Shown here: positions 57,051 to 64,000 of the stretch, one piece after another
How positions within the stretch are numbered: the stretch's first letter is position 1
Layout: each line of letters begins with the position of its first letter
From: Bugula neritina
Taxonomy: Eukaryota > Bryozoa > Gymnolaemata > Cheilostomatida > Bugulidae
DNA: 64,000 nucleotides
Direction of reading: 5' to 3'
Assembly: GCA_964035545.1 (NCBI GenBank)
Contig: OZ037769.1
Location: 16,559,633 to 16,623,632 of the forward strand
Position numbers and translations under genes: made by a program
The notes under the pieces: model-generated
The model's input: the letters and a program-made list of their open reading frames with translations, nothing else
Told to the model about the DNA's origin: nothing
The model's database searches: none

Positions 57051-59608
57051 TCATACAACGATATGGGGCGGTTCATGTCCGTGATGAGAGAGTCTAGATG
57101 CAGCATGGGCGCTAGCGTTACGCAATGCTGACTCACGCTGTCGCAGCAGCGTCCAGTCGTACACATAGTCATACTGAAAGTTGAGGGCTTTGAAGAGAAT
57201 GCGGAAGAGTTGTCTCAGGAAAATGTAATCTGGTTCCTCGTCAAACTGAAGGCCGCGGCAGTAGTTGAGATACATCCCGAACTCAGCTGGGTAACCCTAC
57301 AAACAGGTGGAACATAGTCTTAGTCGTTGGTACATAGTCTAAACAGTGGAACATAGTCTAAGTTTTTGGTACACAGTCTAAACAGTGGAACATAGTCTAA
57401 GTTGTTGGTACATAGTCTAAACAGTGGTAATGGGGTCTAAGCAGATATAACATGGTATAGGCTGTTGGAACACACTCTAAGTAGTTGAGAAACACTCTAC
57501 AGAGTTGTAACACAGTCTAAACCATATGACATGAAGCACTAAAGTTATTCTATAGGCAGCTCAAAGCTGGGGGTGAAGGATGTATTTAATTTCGAAGCTT
57601 CAAACTAAAATTACCCTTCCCCCAACTGGGTGCTACACTTGCTCATCAACTCTGACGTACAGCAAAGAGAAAATTTCTAGTTAATAAATTCTAAATGTTG
57701 GCATTTTGAAGACACGCCAGCCCTGTCACTCATCCTGGCACTGATGTGGGGTTAGCTGGAACTGGTAAACTGTGCAGGGCTCAGTATTGTAATTACTAGA
57801 CAGAGTGTTCAGTAACTGAACACAGAATTCGAGTAACTAAACACAAGATGAGAGGAAATACAACATCTGTTCTATTATTAGAATAAGCTGCTAGGTGTAA
57901 CGGCATGTGTTATTTTGCTGGCCACTCCCATCCATTATTTCTCAACCAACAGGAAATCAATCAAATTTATTATTAAGCCCAGACCATTAATTTTCCAATC
58001 AACTGCTACAGTCACGGTAAAGAAAGATGCAACAACCAACAGTGTATACGTGCTGAGGAATAACACAATAGTACTGCTCACTGTGGACTTAACAAATAAA
58101 TACTGAGGTATATTCATAAGATGTGTGATAATTTTTTTTATATAAATGCATAAATCAATAAGTTAGTGAAAATATCAAATAAACTTTAAAGGAGGTTGGA
58201 GAAAATGTTTTCAAACTATTTAACAATAAAAACAATAGCAGGGGCTTAGTTAGCGTGAAGTACAGTGAAAGACTGGAGTGAGGTACAGTGAAAGACTGGA
58301 GTGCATGTGAATGTACCAGTTGGGTGGTGCAATATTAGAGGTAATTAATTCTATATGTAATCCCCTTGGAAGAGATAGATTCAGTGCAGTGTGAGTAACT
58401 GTTTTATAGTTAATTGTGTAAGTAGCTGTATATATGAGACATGACTACATGCATGTACACTACTTAGGTGTATATACATACTTACACATGTAAGCATATT
58501 AGCAATCCCTATAGGTGTACACTACATACGTGGACATACACTACATACGTGGACATACACTACATACTTGGACTGCAACTTTTGCTGTGCACTAACCTCT
58601 TCAATAACCGAGGGCACTTAAAATCCTAAATTCATGTCTTATTAAAGATAAATATTTATAAATAAATAGTCTTTATGCTCTACTGACAGGAGAGAATAAT
58701 TATTCTGCAGTTACCATGTAGTTTATCTCTTTCTTTACAACTTTTTAATTACAAGCCACTTTTTTCCCCGGTTTTCAATTTGCACACCAAGCCAGGACAT
58801 ACTGTGTGAAGGAAAGATACCCTACAGTTAAACTCACCAACACACTCACCCTGCATAAGGTTTCCACACCTGTAGACAGCTTCTTCTCGCTAATCTTGTC
58901 GTATTTCTGTTTTTTAGTTCCCGCCTTTAGCCCCTGCCAGGGGAGGTTACCTTTACAGAAGTACATAAACACATAGCCTAAGGATTCCATATCGTCCCTA
59001 CGGCTTTGCTCAACCCCTAGATGAGTGTTGATACTGGCGTACCGCGCCGTCCCCGTCAGACTCTTGTCTTCCCGATACGGAATATGCTGATGAGTTCTCG
59101 AGTCTCGAAACTTCTTAGCTAAACCGAAGTCAACTGCAAACACTTTGTTACATTGCCTGCCGACCCCCATAAGGAAATTGTCTGGTTTGATGTCTCTATG
59201 GATAAACCCTTTTTTATGTATGTACTGTACTCTTTGTATTAGCTGATCAGCCAACATTAGTGTAGACTTCAGTGTTAACCTACGGGAACAGTAGTTAAAC
59301 AGGTCTTCCAGACTGGGTCCTAGCAGGTCCATTACTAACACGTTGTAGTCATTTTCCTGGCCGTAGTATCTCACCCTCGGGATACCTTGACCCCCCTGTA
59401 ACAGCTTGTACAGTTTACTTTCATAATGTAGCTGAGGGTGTCGCGTCAGACTAGACTCCATTTTGACTGCCACTTCCTCTCCGGTCTGTATGTTTACTGC
59501 CATGTATATCTCACCAAAGGATCCGGCTCCTAACTTCTTACAAATTCGGTATTTTTCAGCAATATAGAAGTTTGCTCTGGAACATTTTGCTCCTGGTGTG
59601 TCGGACAT
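57051..59608 (-). CDS. CSNK1A1: Casein kinase 1 alpha (CK1 family Ser/Thr kinase)
   Basis: A constitutively active Ser/Thr kinase acting in Wnt/beta-catenin priming, Hedgehog and other pathways. Two coding exons, 59608-58850 and 57296-57051, total 334 residues, with a phase-0 intron after LCR. The kinase domain covers about residues 18-290: glycine loop [10 protein letters not shown], Lys49 in [13 protein letters not shown] with Asp138, DFGLAKK at 160, [10 protein letters not shown] (the CK1-specific SIN replacing APE), and [13 protein letters not shown]. The second exon carries [16 protein letters not shown] and [13 protein letters not shown]. The C-terminal tail is short and His-rich ([12 protein letters not shown]). 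Closest in my memory to CK1 alpha. At least one 5' UTR intron is likely, with an acceptor just upstream of the ATG (coding exon continues to about 59633). Possible UTR donors lie near 60121 and 60772. Confidence 0.95.
57306..57445. repeat. Intronic repeat, GTGGAACATAGTCTAAG-like unit
   Basis: Six imperfect copies alternating TTGGTACATAGTCTAA and CAGTGGAACATAGTCTAA lie directly upstream, in coding sense, of the acceptor of CK1 exon 2. Confidence 0.8.
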
Positions 59609-62600
59609 GTTGGATTATAGTTGCTTTTACTTCCTGAAACAGAAATACAATGCAATGTCCTGAACACATCAATGCAACACTTAGCATGAATTAATTACTG
59701 CACATTACAAATTCCCTCTAGCAAATGCAATCTGGTGCATCATGGTATAACATCTGTTGTGTAATTCCCTCACTGATATACTCAGTTTTATACTTTGTTG
59801 TGGTCATAGCTCTTACTTAGCCTTCAGTTACTAGTGACTTCCAAATTTTCATTATTCTTCCCACAAATAATTAAATGTCTAATTTTCTTCTCAAAATAAC
59901 AAAAGAAAGATCTTTAAGATTAACCTAGAAACATGCCAAGTGTTCTCAGTATATTGAGGGTTAATTGACAAATTATGTCCACAAATATATTGAATATCCT
60001 AGTTAGTTAATGAATTGTGAAGCCCATATCATGTTTAGAGAACGAATATATTGCATGATATAATCATGAAATGATATTACTAATTAATTATTAATGTGAG
60101 AATAATGCAGATTTTACTTACTGAAACATGAAGCAGATAGATACTCTCTTTCACTGCTGCCACTGCTGCTGCTGCTGTATCTACCAATATATACGTTATT
60201 CTCTTCTCACAGACTACTTGTGTTGCTTTGCCTCAGTGTCGGATACATCATCACTCAGTCTGTGTTATTTCTAGCAAAAAATCCAAACAATCTTATCCGT
60301 ATTTCTAGATTCCTTGCATTCATGGGATTCCTTTCAAAATGATTATTGAATAGTTGGTCAGTTAGTACTTCAGTTACTTAGTACTTAACTATTATACTTA
60401 TATTTATTATTAGTCACAGTAATAGTGAGTCATTTGTGAGTCTCACTATTTAATAGATAAGGTTATGGTCATAAAACATGCCTTATTTCTATCAGCCTTG
60501 GTATACTATCATATTGGTTTGTAGCACTACTTAAGAATGACTACAATTACTTTTATCTTATGACAAACGACATCCCTTGCAACAATCATTGGCTTGGCGT
60601 AAAAACATTTCTGGGTCCAATCTTTTTTGCAGCTATATATATATCAATAAATCCAGGTTATATTATTCTTATTTTTTATTAATTGTGTTTGAAATGTTTC
60701 CCATGAAAATATTTTGAGTTACAAATTTACCAAGATGAAATCTATGCAGAAAAACGAAAATGCATACTCACCCTTAATTTCTCAAATTTGATAGCTATTC
60801 CGTTCTTTGGTTCAGCAATTTTCGAAGAACAATCGAAAATGTTCAATTTGTACAACTCTGAAGGCTTGTAACTTAGGACTATGCTTAGATGTGCTGAAAT
60901 AAAGCAAACTCACATACTACGAGATAATCCTTGAATGTCGTATTCTTCTACCACACAACTGACACACCAACGAGAGATTAATCTACCAACCAACCTGCGG
61001 CCAGCTCTGCAATCACTATAACGTAGTGCGATAATCCTTGAAAGCTCCGCCCATTCCAGGCTAATCACTCCTGACGTCACTCAGCACTCCATTAGCTACG
61101 TGTACGCTGGATATAATTATAGCATATAGTACAGCTATGCGTGGTTATAGACCGCTATATATTTGATGCAAACATGCTGGTCTATTGTATACAATACTTT
61201 AAACAATGGCTATTGTTTTACTTGCAGCTTTAACTTTTGTGCGATGCTTTCCTGTGACATATGTTGTGATCTCTACACCATTTCTACTTTGAGAGAGGTT
61301 AAGATGTATACTGTAGAGGTTGTTGTTAGACAAACTGAACTAGCATTCCAATTTATAATTAGCTCTTTATAATATACTCAGTACAAAGGACTAGAGTTTG
61401 CAATGGACTGAATAAACGTTTCATATTTGTTGTAATACTGAGATAAAATATTTGCTACAATTGCTACACCTGCAGGCAATCTTTCATCAACTATTATATT
61501 ATATAGAGTACATGTATTAAAATTTCCAATATTGCTAGTAGCCATGGGCTCACAGCAATAAGTAGCTATGTTGGCTCAAAACTCCGAACAAATCAATTAT
61601 TTTATATTATATTATGTTTTGTTGCAATGAGTGAAAGTTTAATTACATAAAATTGAAGAACTATAAAAGGAGAGAACACAACTCTAGTTCCCTTATATAT
61701 TCATTGTAGTAAAATATAATATGCAAAGCTATCAAGTTTAACAAGCAAGCTATGCCTATAGTAAATTTCCAGCTTTTAAATACAATCACTTTAAAGAAGC
61801 ATGTACTATAGTGAATAGGTTATGTTATATAGCAAAATAAGTAAAATTCTATAATATTCTCCTTTAATATATTAATCGAATGTATTTAATTATAATATGT
61901 TATTTTCTCACCAGCCACAAAATATTTATTTTGTTTAAAAGCGCCATGCTACGTTTTTAAGCATGAGTATTAGTTTAGTATATTTCCAACATGTATTTGG
62001 TAATTAGGTGTGTTATCAGTCTTAATTGACAGTTTTACAGGCTGTAAGCCAGGCCTAGAGATAGAACAAGTGTAGGCCAAGTAGAAATAGTAAATTGCCA
62101 GCTAAGACAGATAGAGAGAAACCTTTAACCTTAGGAGTTTAGGCAAAATTTCAGAGGTATTTTGCCTATCACTTGTTGAATAAATTTATGAACTACAGTC
62201 CTATATTGTATGCCTATTGTGTGGTAACAATCCATATGCTTGTGTTGTTATACAGCTGTTTGCTGACTGTTATGTTCAATATGGGTGGTCCCAACTAATG
62301 TGTCATCATCCATATTCCTCTTCACACTCGAGTGCACACTAACACAGCCTCTACACGATCAGCTGCTCCTAGGTAAAACTATTATCTTGACAGTGGCAGA
62401 ATGTGATAATTGTGATATTAAATGTTATATATTTTAGACTTTAAACGGAATTAGGAGAGCAGAATTTTTATAGGAATATGACTTGTGAATGTGTTTGCTC
62501 AAGCAATGAGAGTTATACGTGCATTTTTATTAGTTCAATTGTTAACTTAAATTATAATTAGCCATCATCTTGGTCTCAATGAAAAACTGAAAAGAATGAA

Positions 62601-62991
62601 AATGAGTAAAATAAAAGCTAGATATATATGGATGTATAAAAAAATTTAAAAATCTTTACAAAAAATCTGTTCATTTCACAAATGTAAATAAAAACAAGAG
62701 TTACTTTGAGTCAATCAGATTTACTACTAGGTGATTGATAAAACTAAGAGAGAAACAATTTATCACTAATTCAAAAAATTGAGGTTGAATATTATCTATA
62801 AATATAATATAATGAAAATACAAATATGGCATATGTCCCTTTGATTGCATGTTAATTGAACGTTATTCTAAACAAAAACTAGAAACAAAAAATGAGTGTA
62901 AGATGAGAGTTGATGGGAATAGAACATGACGAGAGAAAGCAAAATTTACGGAAATATTCTCTCAACTGTGAGAATCATTGAGCATGTGATT
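59609..62991. other. CK1 upstream region and receptor kinase 3' flank
   Basis: This 3.4-kb stretch has no protein-coding signal. It should contain the CK1 5' UTR exons and promoter (candidate exon ending at 60772 with donor AGG|GTGAGTATG on the minus strand, and a (CTG) run at 60160-60180). Beyond about 61.1 kb lies AT-rich 3' flank of the receptor kinase. An ORF at 61163-61372 shows no conservation pattern. Confidence 0.5.
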
Positions 62992-64000
62992 CTATGTTGA
63001 CTTATTTCCTGTGTTGACGTACACTTTTTCAGTGTTTTGAGAGCGTGTTGTGCGAGGAGAGGGTTTGGGAGTGCCATCCACCACTGTGGGTGCCGTGGCA
63101 GAGGGGAGTGGCGTTATGTAATAGTCATCACGCTCCAAGTTATCCGCGTATTCTTCCAACGCCAGGTAGTCATCTGGGATGTCTTTTGTAGTTAAACGTG
63201 TGTATGAGTAACCAGCATCATTGTCTGAGCCAGCACTGGGAGTTGTCGTACCATTCAGTAGTTGACCAACAAACTCGGAAATCTCAGAGAAAGCAGGTCT
63301 ATCTTCAGGATCTGTTTCCCAACATCGGCACATCATTTCATATCTAGGGTAGATGATGTCATTTGATTGTACTCAGAGGCAACAGGAAATGGCTAGTCGT
63401 ATATTGAGTCAGTCCCTCACTGAGTCATAGTCACTCACTGAGTCATAGTCACTCACTGAGTCATAGTCACTATGTTACAGTCAATCACTTAATAACAGTC
63501 ATTTACTAAAACACAGTCATTTACTAAGGCACAGTCAAATACTAGGTAACAATAAAAATAAGAACGCATTTCAAGTATTAGCATGAATAAATACATGCAA
63601 CTAATCTCTGTAAGCTTACATGATTGGAGGACAGATTTCAGGCTTGTCCAATCGTTTACCAGTGGAGACATATTCTTTAATATAGTAGTTGTTTACTCCT
63701 GGGTATGGTGAGCTACCACGGGTGAGTAACTCCCACATAGTTACTCCGAAAGACCACTAAATAGGAAAACATAGATAAAAACGTTCATAAACCAATGAGT
63801 GCAAACTGGTTAGAATAGCAATAGTTTGTGCCAACGTCAAAACTTAACTAACTTTTTACACTGCTATAAAAATGCCTATAGACCAAAGGGAAATTAAACC
63901 CGTACCACGTCAGACTTTGATGTGTATTTCCCTTCTTTCAGTGACTCCACTGCCATCCATTTCATTGGCAGAGGTTTGTTCATGTCTCCCATTCTGTAGT
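62992..64000 (-). CDS. Receptor tyrosine kinase (MET/TAM-like), C-terminal part, runs off the window
   Basis: Three exons in coding order: beyond 64000 to 63906, 63756-63620, 63343-62992. The first begins YRMGDMNKPLPMKWMAVESL at the end of the activation loop. Next comes KSDV|WSFGVTMWELLTRGSS with the DVWSFG motif, then YPGVNNYYIKEYVSTGKRL, CPPIIYEMMCRCWETDPEDR and the end of the kinase fold. WELLTRG, GKRL and the WMA-ES spacing resemble MET/RON and Axl/Tyro3/Mer receptors; I cannot choose between them without the rest. A cytoplasmic tail of about 85 residues follows, with several tyrosines, including YSYTRL, DDYLALEEYADNL, DDYYITPL and VYVNTG, ending at TAG. The ligand-binding, membrane and N-lobe parts are outside the window. 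Confidence 0.9.
63410..63475. repeat. Short repeat, CACTCACTGAGTCATAGT unit
   Basis: Three or four copies of an 18-bp unit lie in the last intron of the receptor kinase gene. Confidence 0.85.

Overview
This window is eukaryotic and almost certainly from an invertebrate animal. Its genes are built from short exons with GT/AG introns, it is AT-rich between genes, and it encodes animal-type proteins: EDC4, Notchless/NLE1, two SLC22 transporters, a rhodanese-family sulfurtransferase, DUS2, casein kinase 1 alpha and a MET/TAM-like receptor tyrosine kinase. I could not resolve the phylum. An early-branching or lophotrochozoan animal would fit, but that is a guess. Exons were assembled by hand from splice sites, reading frame and family conservation. 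In every complete model the exon lengths sum to a multiple of three.

Layout. 152-11757 (+): the 3' half of EDC4, an mRNA-decapping scaffold, with 15 exons and a tRNA-Thr gene inside one intron. 12683-17209 (+): NLE1 copy a. 18222-19018 (+): a duplicated, frameshifted 3' fragment of EDC4. 19947-24521 (+): NLE1 copy b. The stretch from about 10865 to 25255 is therefore a tandem duplication of about 7.1 kb. 25372-30760 (-) and 32274-40295 (+): two complete SLC22 paralogs, head to head, with matching exon structure. A small ORF (38312-38728, -) is nested antisense in the last intron of the second. 41328-44955 (+): an unrecognised arginine/serine-rich gene. 45876-47771 (-): 3-mercaptopyruvate sulfurtransferase. 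48664-56267 (+): DUS2. 57051-59608 (-): casein kinase 1 alpha. 62992-64000 (-): the C-terminal end of a receptor tyrosine kinase that continues beyond the window.

Most of these are unlinked housekeeping functions: mRNA decapping, 60S ribosome maturation, tRNA dihydrouridylation, sulfur transfer and signalling. The genes look like neighbours rather than a pathway.

The striking feature is the introns. Many carry a private minisatellite. In at least four cases the repeat contains the exon-intron junction itself, so the 5' splice site has been copied in tandem. The extreme case is EDC4 intron 238-3647: about 160-170 copies of a unit made of the last 12 exon bases plus the splice donor, each a good donor by eye. 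Any donor other than the first would put an immediate stop codon into the message. Other mobile material includes a tRNA-derived SINE family (two copies plus a separate tRNA-like relic), a MITE with 70-bp terminal inverted repeats, a probable hAT relic and a LINE C-terminal fragment.
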